In this document: one piece after another, positions 16,362 through 24,276 of the stretch | How positions within the stretch are numbered: position 1 is the stretch's first letter | Layout: each line of letters opens with the position of its first letter | From: Fen-1364 sp049515135 | GTDB lineage: Bacteria; Spirochaetota; Spirochaetia; SZUA-6; Fen-1364 | Reading direction: 5' to 3' | NCBI GenBank assembly: GCA_049515135.1 | Contig: JBEKUJ010000012.1 | Coordinates: 1 to 64,000, forward strand | Length of the DNA stretch: 64,000 bases | Program-made: the position numbers and the translations under genes | Notes under the pieces: generated by a model | Told to the model about the DNA's origin: nothing | Seen by the model: only the letters and a program-made list of their open reading frames with translations | Database searches by the model: none

Positions 16362-17744
16362 ATGATCCAGCCGACAGCCGGGTTCATCGTGTACGGCGTT
16401 CACAAGGACGGGTTGAAAGACCCCCAGGGCTCCCCCTTCATTGACGATGCCGTGGTCTCCCGCTCCCGCCAGGCCCTGGAATCACATGGCATCAGACTCA
16501 AGGAGCATCCTGTTGTCGTGGCCAGCAAAGCGGAAGCCCGTTCCGCCTTCGACCGCATGAAGAAAGATGACGAGGTAGACTGCGTCATTCTTTTCTCCGG
16601 CACGTGGGTGTGGGCCGCGAATCTCGTTGCAGCGATCCGGGACTTGCAGATGAGCGGGAAGGCCGTGCTGATCTGGACGCACCCCGGCTCCCAGGGCTGG
16701 CGACCCGTGGGTGGACTCGTGCTTCACGGTGCGCTAGAAGAGGTCGGGATCCTACACCGGTTCGTATACGGCGCCGAAGACGAACCGGCAGAGATAAGCC
16801 GAATTGCAAGCTACTGCCGGGCGGCCAACATGAGACATCACTTAAACATGTCTACGATAGGAGCATTTGGGGGCAGGGGAATGGGCCAGACCTGCGGCGT
16901 CGCAGACCCATCACAGTGGATGAAGGTATTCGGCGTGGATATCGACTCACGAGACACGACCGAGTTGATCAGAACGGCAGGAGAGATCCGCCCTGCCGAG
17001 TTGGAGGCCCTTGGCCCCCGGCTGGAGCGGCTGTTCGGTAGCGCCCCTGAGAAGTCGCTGGTTAACGAACGCTCGCTTCGCCTTTACCTCGCCTTGAAGA
17101 AGGTCGTAGAGAAGGAAGGATTCGACTTTTACACGATTCAGTCCTTTCCGGGGCTTGGGGATGACTACTCAGCTACGTGCTTTGCCCAGAGCATGATGCT
17201 CGAAGACGGCTGGGGTACCTCCACGCTGGGAGACTTCAACACCGCGCTCACCGTCCACCTGCTCTCCCGGCTCAGCACGGAACCTGTGTATTATGGGGAC
17301 CTGCAGCACATCGACAAGAAAACAGGCGAGATCAAGATCATCGGGGATGGAGCAGTCCCCCCCTCCCTCGCGGGAAAGCTCGGCCCGGCAGGGTTCGCCG
17401 CGCACGGCATCCCCACCGAAGGCCAGGCGGGCGGGCTCTCGGTGAGACTCGTCTGCAAAGTCGGGGAAGGCGCCCTGGCCAGGCTCGGGAGGTCGGATGG
17501 AGAGTTCCGCATGACCATGGTTTCCTGCTCCATTTTCGAGCCGCCAGCGGAGACCCTTCAGTCCAGACTCTCAGAATGCGGCATTCCTTTCTGGCCGCAC
17601 GGGTTCGTAACCGCCCATGCCGACATGGACGTCATGGTGCAGAACTGGACCAACGAGTACGCCTGCCTGGGCTATGGGAAGGACCTCGTGCCTGCCCTTG
17701 TGGACTTCTGCGAGCTCACCGGTGTGAAGGCAGTTCAGCCATGA
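16362..17744 (+). CDS. L-fucose/L-arabinose isomerase-like protein
   Basis: A 460-aa soluble protein. It has the fucose-isomerase fold pattern: N-terminal Rossmann-like part with VDCVILFSGTWVWAANL, middle segment MSTIGAFGGRGMGQTCGVADPSQW, then FYTIQSFPGLGDDYSATCFAQSM with the metal-ligand type Glu/Asp residues, and a C-terminal barrel. Such enzymes interconvert aldoses and ketoses, but the family includes other sugars, so the substrate is open. An ATGA overlap couples it to the amidohydrolase that follows, and an ABC importer follows that; together they look like a catabolic module. Ribosome-binding site: AGGAGG upstream. Confidence 0.75.
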   Translation: MIQPTAGFIVYGVHKDGLKDPQGSPFIDDAVVSRSRQALESHGIRLKEHPVVVASKAEARSAFDRMKKDDEVDCVILFSGTWVWAANLVAAIRDLQMSGKAVLIWTHPGSQGWRPVGGLVLHGALEEVGILHRFVYGAEDEPAEISRIASYCRAANMRHHLNMSTIGAFGGRGMGQTCGVADPSQWMKVFGVDIDSRDTTELIRTAGEIRPAELEALGPRLERLFGSAPEKSLVNERSLRLYLALKKVVEKEGFDFYTIQSFPGLGDDYSATCFAQSMMLEDGWGTSTLGDFNTALTVHLLSRLSTEPVYYGDLQHIDKKTGEIKIIGDGAVPPSLAGKLGPAGFAAHGIPTEGQAGGLSVRLVCKVGEGALARLGRSDGEFRMTMVSCSIFEPPAETLQSRLSECGIPFWPHGFVTAHADMDVMVQNWTNEYACLGYGKDLVPALVDFCELTGVKAVQP

Positions 17745-18832
17745 GGGAACAAGTCCCCGGCTCCCCGGGGCGAGGGCCGGAAGTGCTCCTTCGCCGGCCA
17801 AGCCATGTTCCCGAGAAGGCGCGGTTCCCTGTCATTGACTCCCATAACCACCTTTTTGCCGACATGCCTGTAGAGGAAATGACCGGTATCATGGATGCGG
17901 TCGGCGTGCGTATTTTCGTGAATGTCACAGGCAACTGCGCCATGCCGTTCGACTACAAAGGATACACCATCAAGCGGAGGGATCTCGATGAGTATGAAAC
18001 GCACTGGATGAAGAAGAAGCCGGGTAGGTTCGCGGCATTCACCATGTCGGAGTTCGCGCGGTGGGACGACTTCACGCTGGAGCTAGACGCGGGATTCACT
18101 GATCTGTGCATTGCCACGCTGGAGGCGGAGGTTCGCCAGGGAGCTCTCGGGCTCAAGGTGACGAAGGAGCTGGGGCTTCGGTTCCATACGCCGGACGGTG
18201 CCTTGGTCGCAGTGGACGACCGCAGGTTGTATCCTGTCTGGAAGCGCGCCGGAGATCTGGGGATCCCGGTCCTCATCCACACCAGCGACCCCGTCGGCTT
18301 TTTCCTACCCCTGGACGAGAGAAACGAGCACCTGCCAACGCTGCTGGCGTACCCTGGGTGGAGCTTTCATGGCTCCCATTTTTCGAAGGTGGATCTCCTG
18401 GAGCAGCGAACGCGCATGATCTACGACCATCCCGGCACGACGTTCATCTGTCCTCATGTCGCGAACAACCCGGAAGACCTGGACTGGGTCGCTTCCCTCC
18501 TGGAAGCCTGCTCCAATGTTTGCATCGATTTCTCCGCGCGAATGGACGAGCTGGGGCGGCAGCCGTACTCTTCCCGGGACTTCTTCATCCGTTTCCAGGA
18601 CAGGATCCTGTTCGGCTCCGACATGCCAATCTCCACGGAAATGTACCGAGCCTACTTCCGGTTCCTCGAGTCCCGAGACGAGTATTTCGACTACCCCGGA
18701 TACATGGGAGAAAGCACAAACGTGACGCGCTGGAAAATCTACGGCCTGTACCTTCCAGACGAAGCCCTTGAAAAGATCTACTTCCGCAATGCCCTGAGAG
18801 TCGTTCCGGGGCTGAAAGGGCTTTGGACATGA
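17741..18832 (+). CDS. Amidohydrolase (amidohydrolase_2 type TIM barrel)
   Basis: A 363-aa metal-dependent hydrolase. VIDSHNHLFADMPVEEM gives the HxH metal site; LGIPVLIHTSDP, TFICPHVANNPEDLDWV and ILFGSDMPI provide the other His and Asp ligands in the expected order for the uronate-isomerase/decarboxylase-like amidohydrolase_2 group. Reactions in this group include lactone hydrolysis and decarboxylation; in a sugar operon a lactonase is plausible but unproven. The start at 17741 is favoured by the ATGA overlap with the isomerase gene, and nothing upstream of it in frame looks like this family. Confidence 0.78.
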   Translation: MREQVPGSPGRGPEVLLRRPSHVPEKARFPVIDSHNHLFADMPVEEMTGIMDAVGVRIFVNVTGNCAMPFDYKGYTIKRRDLDEYETHWMKKKPGRFAAFTMSEFARWDDFTLELDAGFTDLCIATLEAEVRQGALGLKVTKELGLRFHTPDGALVAVDDRRLYPVWKRAGDLGIPVLIHTSDPVGFFLPLDERNEHLPTLLAYPGWSFHGSHFSKVDLLEQRTRMIYDHPGTTFICPHVANNPEDLDWVASLLEACSNVCIDFSARMDELGRQPYSSRDFFIRFQDRILFGSDMPISTEMYRAYFRFLESRDEYFDYPGYMGESTNVTRWKIYGLYLPDEALEKIYFRNALRVVPGLKGLWT

Positions 18833-18933
18833 GCGCCATCGGCCGCCGCGAGCTGTACCGCTGATGCGGTGCCGCTGCACGAACGGCGCGCGCCGACCGC
18901 GTCAGACCACGGCGGCCTTTGCGTTGGCGCTCC

Positions 18934-18962
18934 TTGACACCGGCAATGACGGGTCGTAGAAT
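18934..18962 (+). promoter_or_regulatory. Strong sigma-70-type promoter for the sugar ABC operon
   Basis: TTGACA (18934-18939), exactly 17 bp, then TAGAAT (18957-18962), 49 bp upstream of the binding-protein ATG. This is the best promoter match in the window. The remaining sequence of the 179-bp gap (18833-19011) shows no gene. Confidence 0.7.
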
Positions 18963-19011
18963 CTCAGCGGGTGTCCGTGAGACACACACATCTCACAAAA
19001 AGGGGGGAGAT

Positions 19012-20238
19012 ATGAAGAAGTCAGTCATGTTCCGCCTTGGAGTGGTGCTTCTGCTCCTCGCGCCAATGGTGGTCTGGGGCGCGCCAAAGGCGACGTTCTT
19101 TTGGGCCGGCTACGACGGCTTGACGGAAGATTTCCGCGCAAGTCTCGAGGCAGCGTTCAACAAGCAGTCGCCGGATGCGCAGATCCAGATCGTCCCGGTT
19201 CCTTGGGACAGCCTCCAGGACAAGCTCAACACAGCCGTTGCCGGCGGAGCTCCCCCGGACATCTCAGTCGTGGGCACCCGGTGGATCCTCGACTACATGG
19301 CAACGGACTCCGTTCAGGAGGTGACCCAGTACGTCAGCAAGAAGACGTTGGATAACATCAACCCGGCCGCTATGGAAGCCAAGGTGAAGGGCAAACTGAT
19401 GGGTCTGCCCATTGCCGCGGGGGCGCGGATCCTGGCCCTCAACGCCAGCATCACCAAGGCCGTGCCCAAAACAATCGAGGAGCTCGAGGCGGACGCTATC
19501 AAAGTGAACAATCCGCCCAACGCGTACGGCGTGTTCATGCCGGGCAAGTCGCACACCGAGCTGACGGACTTCTGCTACTATTTCTACGCCGCGGGCGGCA
19601 ACTTCTTCGAGGTCAAGCCTGACGGCTCATACGGCAAGTGCACGGTCAACTCGCCGGCGGGCGTGAAGGCGCTCACGTTCATGGCCAAGCTCGCGCAGCA
19701 GGATAAGGTCGTCGAGGACAACTTCACCACGTACGATCGCATCCACGGCCATCCGCTTTTCTACGCTGGCAAGATCGGGTACGTCATGATCGGCGCCTGG
19801 GTTGACTCTGCCATGAAGCAGGCTGGAGCCACTTTCCCGGTGATCTATGCCAACATCCCCTCCTTCGCCGGGCAGAAGCCGGCGGGGCTCATCATCACCG
19901 ACTCGGTCGCCTTCTTCACCAAAGCCCCGAACTTGAAGGCCGCGGGCAAGTTCATGGACTTCTTCTACCAGGACCAGTGGAAGGGCAAGTTCGACCAGCT
20001 CATCGGGTTCCCTCCCGTGACGCTGAGCGCTGCCAAGGACAAGTTCTGGAATACTCCGCTCTACCAGGCCCTCAACAAGGCGGCGCTTACCGCACGGCCC
20101 TGGCCTCTCGTGGACGGGTTCGACACGCTCAACACCGAGACCTGGAATGCCTGTGAAAAGGTGTTCCAGGGACAGGCTACGCCGCAGGAAGCCCTCGACG
20201 CCGCTGCCGCGGATGTCGACAAGGCCCGGGGGATGTAG
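19012..20238 (+). CDS. Sugar ABC transporter substrate-binding protein
   Basis: A 408-aa extracellular solute-binding protein family 1 member. Residues 1-23 form a signal peptide (VMFRLGVVLLLLAPMVVWG). The mature part has the cluster-B fold signs: FRASLEAAFNKQSPDAQIQI, VAGGAPPDISVVGTRWILDY, and GYVMIGAWVDSAM. No lipobox cysteine, so it is probably soluble periplasmic. A GGGGGGAGA ribosome-binding site precedes the ATG at 19012. It feeds the two permeases downstream; the sugar is unknown, perhaps the substrate of the upstream isomerase and amidohydrolase. Confidence 0.92.
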   Translation: MKKSVMFRLGVVLLLLAPMVVWGAPKATFFWAGYDGLTEDFRASLEAAFNKQSPDAQIQIVPVPWDSLQDKLNTAVAGGAPPDISVVGTRWILDYMATDSVQEVTQYVSKKTLDNINPAAMEAKVKGKLMGLPIAAGARILALNASITKAVPKTIEELEADAIKVNNPPNAYGVFMPGKSHTELTDFCYYFYAAGGNFFEVKPDGSYGKCTVNSPAGVKALTFMAKLAQQDKVVEDNFTTYDRIHGHPLFYAGKIGYVMIGAWVDSAMKQAGATFPVIYANIPSFAGQKPAGLIITDSVAFFTKAPNLKAAGKFMDFFYQDQWKGKFDQLIGFPPVTLSAAKDKFWNTPLYQALNKAALTARPWPLVDGFDTLNTETWNACEKVFQGQATPQEALDAAAADVDKARGM

Positions 20239-20254
20239 TTCGATCGCAGTCGCA

Positions 20255-20284
20255 AAGGGGGCCTCCCGGCCCCCCTTCTTTTTT
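20255..20284 (+). terminator. Intercistronic terminator/attenuator between binding protein and permeases
   Basis: A GC-rich hairpin AAGGGGGCC-TCCC-GGCCCCCCTT (20255-20277) is followed directly by a T-rich run to 20284. It lies between the binding-protein stop and the first permease. Partial termination here would give more binding protein than membrane subunits, a common arrangement in ABC importers. Confidence 0.75.
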
Positions 20285-20307
20285 CTGCGCTCGATAAGGG
20301 AGGAACC

Positions 20308-21216
20308 ATGGCCGAAGAGTCGCTCTCGCTGAGGCGGAGACTCTGGAACCCGGAGGCCCGGCTGGCGTATGCGCTGATCCTGCCGACCGTTGCCTTCCTT
20401 GCTGCGTTCATGTTCTATCCCATCTTCTACGTATTTGTGATGTCGTTCTTCCGCACAAACAAGCTGAGCGCTCTCACGAAATTCGTGGGATTTGGCAACT
20501 TCATCGATAGGTTGCAGGACAAGGAGTTCTGGTGGGCCGTGCTGCGATCCGTAATCTGGACCGCCATCGGCGTGAGCACGAAGTTTCTCCTTGGCCTGGC
20601 CATCGCCGTTCTCCTTAACGTGAAATACCGGGGACGCAAGACCGCGCGAATGGCGTTCATCATCCCGTGGGCATCCTCCGTCCCGATCAGTGCCCTGCTG
20701 TGGAAGCTGGTCTATCACCCCGACTTCGGGCTGCTCAACAGAACGCTGAGCGTTACAGGCCTCTGGCCGAAGCCGCCGGGGTGGCTGGGTGCACCTTACT
20801 CCGCCTTTGGCGCGTGCATGTGGGTGGACATCTGGATCGGGATCCCGTTTTTTGCGCTCGTCTTTCTGGCCGGCATGCAGGCCATCCCCCAGGAGTTGTA
20901 TGAGTCCGCTCACATGGATGGCGCCGGGAGTGTGCGAAGCTTCTTCTCCATAACGCTGGCCGGCTTGCAGGAGCTCATCCTGATCTCTACTCTGCTCTCC
21001 GCCATCTGGACGTTCAACGATTTCAACGTGATCTACATCCTGACACGAGCGGGCCCTGCGGACACGACCAACATCCTCATCACCTCGGTCTATATGAACG
21101 CGTTCGTTGACCGACGGTTCGACTGGGCTGCAGTTCAGTCCGTGATCACGTTCGTGATCCTCACCATCGTGAGCGTGATCTATGCTCGATTCTACTTCCG
21201 GCAGGAGAACGCTTGA
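20308..21216 (+). CDS. Sugar ABC transporter permease (MalF/UgpA type)
   Basis: A 302-aa membrane protein with six spans: LAYALILPTVAFLAAFMFYPIFYVF starts the first. The EAA loop that contacts the ATPase reads QELYESAHMDGAGSVRSFFS, a good match to 'EAA-DGA-----F'. It is typical of the CUT1 carbohydrate family. The stop overlaps the next permease start by 4 bp. No ATP-binding gene follows, so a shared MsiK/UgpC-type ATPase encoded elsewhere is needed. Confidence 0.92.
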   Translation: MAEESLSLRRRLWNPEARLAYALILPTVAFLAAFMFYPIFYVFVMSFFRTNKLSALTKFVGFGNFIDRLQDKEFWWAVLRSVIWTAIGVSTKFLLGLAIAVLLNVKYRGRKTARMAFIIPWASSVPISALLWKLVYHPDFGLLNRTLSVTGLWPKPPGWLGAPYSAFGACMWVDIWIGIPFFALVFLAGMQAIPQELYESAHMDGAGSVRSFFSITLAGLQELILISTLLSAIWTFNDFNVIYILTRAGPADTTNILITSVYMNAFVDRRFDWAAVQSVITFVILTIVSVIYARFYFRQENA

Positions 21217-22046
21217 TGAGGTGGCAGACCCGTTCACGGTGGATCGCCGTCCCCCTCACGCTGCTCATCCTCGTGATCCTCCTGTTCCCATTCTTCGTGA
21301 TGATCTCCACGATGCTCAAGTCGGGGAGGGACGTCTACACGGTGCCCCCGATGTGGATACCGACTCACATTGAATGGTCCAACTTCGTCAACGTGTGGAC
21401 GCAGTATGACCTTGTGCGCTATTTCCGGGCCAGCCTGATCATTGGCCTGGGCGCCACGGCGCTCAACACGCTCTTGAGCGTTCCCGCGGCCTACGCGGTG
21501 GCCCGGCTGCGATTCCCCGGGCGCAAGTTCGCCATGTACCTGCTTCTGATGATCGAGATGTTTTCCCCGGTCATCGTGATCATTTCCCTGTTCAAGATCG
21601 TGGCGAGCCTCCACCTGCTGGACACCTACGGAGCACTGATCATCCTGGACGCGTTGTTCACGGTGGCGTTCAACACCTGGATGATGAACGGGTACTTCAA
21701 GACGATCCCGAAAGATATCGAGGAGGCGGCGCTGATCGACGGGTGCACCCGGGTGCAAACAATGACGCGGATCATGCTACCCATCGCCGTGCCGGGACTC
21801 GTTACGGTGATGATCTACGCCTTCATCTTTGCCTGGAACGAGTTCCTGTTCGCACTGACGCTCATCTCGTCGAAAAACAAGATGCCGCTCACCATCGCTC
21901 TGTACAATTTCGTGGGCCAGTACAACACCCAATGGCAGTACCTGACCATGGCCGCGTTCCTTGCGCTGATCCCCGTCCTCGTTCTGTTCTATCTCATCGA
22001 GAAGAGGCTCGTGGCAGGACTGGCGGGAGGAGCGGTGAAGGGCTAG
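21213..22046 (+). CDS. Sugar ABC transporter permease (MalG/UgpE type)
   Basis: A 277-aa CUT1 permease with about six membrane spans. The N-terminus has PLTLLILVILLFPFFVMISTMLK and WIPTHIEWSNFVNVW, typical of MalG-like subunits. The EAA loop is KDIEEAALIDGCTRVQTMTR. It forms the translocation pore with the preceding permease. Its stop codon is the last plus-strand coding base before a transposase relic on the opposite strand. Confidence 0.92.
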   Translation: MMRWQTRSRWIAVPLTLLILVILLFPFFVMISTMLKSGRDVYTVPPMWIPTHIEWSNFVNVWTQYDLVRYFRASLIIGLGATALNTLLSVPAAYAVARLRFPGRKFAMYLLLMIEMFSPVIVIISLFKIVASLHLLDTYGALIILDALFTVAFNTWMMNGYFKTIPKDIEEAALIDGCTRVQTMTRIMLPIAVPGLVTVMIYAFIFAWNEFLFALTLISSKNKMPLTIALYNFVGQYNTQWQYLTMAAFLALIPVLVLFYLIEKRLVAGLAGGAVKG

Positions 22047-22144
22047 TGTACCGTCCCCGAAATGTGCTGACGTAGACGGCCGAGTTTCTCAGTAATGGAG
22101 TCTGCGGTGGCGTGCCACAACGGTTTGGCCTTCTTGTTGTAGAA
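22043..22144 (-). pseudogene. C-terminal relic of an IS630-family transposase
   Basis: The minus-strand frame ending at 22043 reads NKKAKPLWHATADSITEKL, then GRLRQHISGTVH and stop. The IS630/Tc1-type transposases end in the same way ('N..pKPFvW.aTAdsIlek...'). Only ~33 residues are recognisable; upstream in the frame there is no DDE catalytic domain. The stop codon overlaps the permease stop on the other strand. The rest of the 273-bp gap to 22319 contains nothing I can identify and is probably further decayed element. Confidence 0.5.
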
Positions 22145-22319
22145 GCAGCCAAGCTCCCTGGGAAGCATCGGCTCCAACGATCCCCCGCAGCTTCTCGATG
22201 AAGAACGGGTCAGTGGAAGCCATGCGGCTTGCTCTGGAGTGTCCCATTCTGCGCGGCCTTCCCGATTGGTGTTCGTCGTACAATCCTTGCGGCCCTCGAC
22301 TGACGAATCGCGGCCCCTC

Positions 22320-23105
22320 TCATTCGCCGCCGCGGGATGGCGGCCGCGTGAAGATCGATCCGGCGAGCAACTCGCCGAGGGGATCGAATTCCCGGGCGGA
22401 GAGCCCGAGATAGTTGTGTCTGCGCCACCCCTCCGCAAAGCTGAACTTCCCTGACATGCGTCCTACCTCGGCGGACATGTCGCGCATCGCTGCGAGATAC
22501 GAGTCCATCCCCTGGGTCCTGTCAAGCCACAACTTCTGGCTCTCGTGCAGGGCGAGCATCCTCTCCTTTCGGTCGAACACTGGCGTGATGTCGACATAGA
22601 AGTCGGGGACGATGAGGCGCCGGAGGCCGTCGCGAAGCCCATGCGGCATGGCGTGATAGAGGACGACATCCTTGGCCGCCGGCGGCCGGGGCGGGATCGA
22701 GATCACGTTGGGCATGGCCCGGCAGAACGCCGCCGTCACGGCGAGGCGCGACGCATTCATGTGGTCTTCCATGTAGTCCTGCGGCGACGCAATGAGCATG
22801 ATGTCCGGCGCCACTTCCCTGACTGTCGCGAGAAGCCTCAGCACCAGATCGTTGGTGTACATGATTTCCAGGTCGTTCGCGACGCTCGGGTGGAACGAGG
22901 CGCCCAGGAAAAACGCCGCGTTCCTCGCCTCCCTTTCGCGGATCCTCGCCGTCTCCTCGCGGTCCGTGCCCATGCTGCCGGCATCCCCCCGTGCCACGGT
23001 CATGTAGTGCACCGTGCAACCCGCCTTGCGGAGGAGGAAGAGCGTCCCCGCCATCGTGAACTCTATGTCGTCCGGGTGAGCATGGACGGCGAAGACCGTC
23101 ATCAA
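22320..23105 (-). CDS. PIG-L family deacetylase
   Basis: A 261-aa LmbE/PIG-L protein. The zinc motif HAHPDDIEFTMAGTL is near the N-terminus (residues ~8-22), DAGSMGTDREETARIREREA follows, and the second half carries LIASPQDYMEDHMNASRL with the conserved His. The family removes acetyl groups from N-acetylglucosamine-containing compounds. It overlaps the NagB-like gene by 4 bp (ATGA), so a deacetylase and an amino-sugar-phosphate deaminase-like enzyme are made together. Confidence 0.88.
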   Translation of the reverse strand: MMTVFAVHAHPDDIEFTMAGTLFLLRKAGCTVHYMTVARGDAGSMGTDREETARIREREARNAAFFLGASFHPSVANDLEIMYTNDLVLRLLATVREVAPDIMLIASPQDYMEDHMNASRLAVTAAFCRAMPNVISIPPRPPAAKDVVLYHAMPHGLRDGLRRLIVPDFYVDITPVFDRKERMLALHESQKLWLDRTQGMDSYLAAMRDMSAEVGRMSGKFSFAEGWRRHNYLGLSAREFDPLGELLAGSIFTRPPSRGGE

Positions 23106-24031
23106 TGCATCTCGGCCTCGCAGGTGCCGATCCCGCCACGCAGGAAGCTAAACTGCACGTCGGGATGGTCTGCGAGGAGGCTCATCGGAACCGAGGAGTC
23201 CGGGATGCGCTTCGATATCATGAGCGTGGTGAGCCTCATGCCGAAAGGATTGTCATGCCAGCCGGGGTGCCAGATGGAGACCTTCTCTGATTTCCAGGTT
23301 TCCACGGGGCCGACGCTGAGCGCTTGGGACGGCACCGCCGAAACGGCGCCGCCGCCGGACGTTCGCGCGTTCTGGATGATCGTCATAGGGTGAAGGTCAA
23401 CTACCCGTGTCGAGAGCTTGCGGTATCTGGCCGGGCTCGGGGGAGCGTCCATGTTTGCCCCTTCGCGGCGCGGAGGATCGTTGAACGCCCAGTGCTTCAC
23501 TTCACCCTGCCCTCCCTGCATGATCAGGCACCGGGCGCTGTCGTACGATGCACTGTACTCGGCGATCCCCTTCGCCGTGATGAAATGGATGTTGCGGTCC
23601 GGCATTCTCAGCTTCCGGTCGATGCGGTTGAAGCACATCTCGAGATCCGCCTTTGCGAAGCTCATTGGATGCTTGACCGAAACCTCCCGGCCGGCCGAAT
23701 ACCACTCGTCCATCGCCCAAAAGTGACCTTCCCGGACGTCGATCTGCAAGTCATTCACGATCTGAGCCACGAGGGGGAGCTGCTCGGTCGGACCGATGGG
23801 GCCGCAGATGCCGGCGGGCCTGTCGGCGGTCGCCTGCTTCCACGCCCACACGTATTCCAGCGCCTCGGCGCAGAAGAAGGATTCAGCGGTGTCGTGGATC
23901 TTCACGGAAAAGCCCGGCCGGGCGAGCTGAAGAAGATCCTTTTCCGTCAGCCGCGCTGCGTCATCTAGGATTTCAGGATCGAGGGTCGTATAGTCCCAGA
24001 AGTCTTTCGAGATCTTGCTCTGATTCCTCAT
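23102..24031 (-). CDS. Glucosamine-6-phosphate deaminase-like protein
   Basis: About 309 aa from the ATG at 24031, behind GGAGGGG; the longer frame to 24097 lacks support. GICGPIGPTEQLPLVAQIVN resembles the phosphate loop of NagB, and VREGHFWAMDEWYSAGREV the 'F-MDEY' segment containing the catalytic Asp. The family converts glucosamine-6-P to fructose-6-P and ammonia. It is longer than NagB (~266 aa) and the C-terminal half is divergent, so it may act on another amino sugar or be a non-deaminating isomerase. Coupled to the PIG-L deacetylase. Confidence 0.7.
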   Translation of the reverse strand: MRNQSKISKDFWDYTTLDPEILDDAARLTEKDLLQLARPGFSVKIHDTAESFFCAEALEYVWAWKQATADRPAGICGPIGPTEQLPLVAQIVNDLQIDVREGHFWAMDEWYSAGREVSVKHPMSFAKADLEMCFNRIDRKLRMPDRNIHFITAKGIAEYSASYDSARCLIMQGGQGEVKHWAFNDPPRREGANMDAPPSPARYRKLSTRVVDLHPMTIIQNARTSGGGAVSAVPSQALSVGPVETWKSEKVSIWHPGWHDNPFGMRLTTLMISKRIPDSSVPMSLLADHPDVQFSFLRGGIGTCEAEMH

Positions 24032-24276
24032 TCCGTTATGCCCCTCCGGGGCCCCAGTATCGATCAGAATGGACCTTCGCGCAACTATGAGATACACCGT
24101 TCGCCATGCGCCGGCCTCTCACGTTCTCTTTAGATTTTGTCCTCTTTGACGCCACCATGCTCCCGGGGAAAGCTTTCCGGCACAGTGACGGGCCGGTCGG
24201 CGGCGGAGGCGGTCCGGCTGTGTCTGCTGGAAATCGAGTCCGCAAGGGATGGGGAAAGGAAAAGGTTCTCGGGCGG

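Noticed and set aside
19627..21237. 536-codon minus-strand ORF opposite the ABC binding protein and permease
   Set aside because: Composition is His/Arg/Glu-rich antisense of membrane protein codons; the plus-strand genes are certain.
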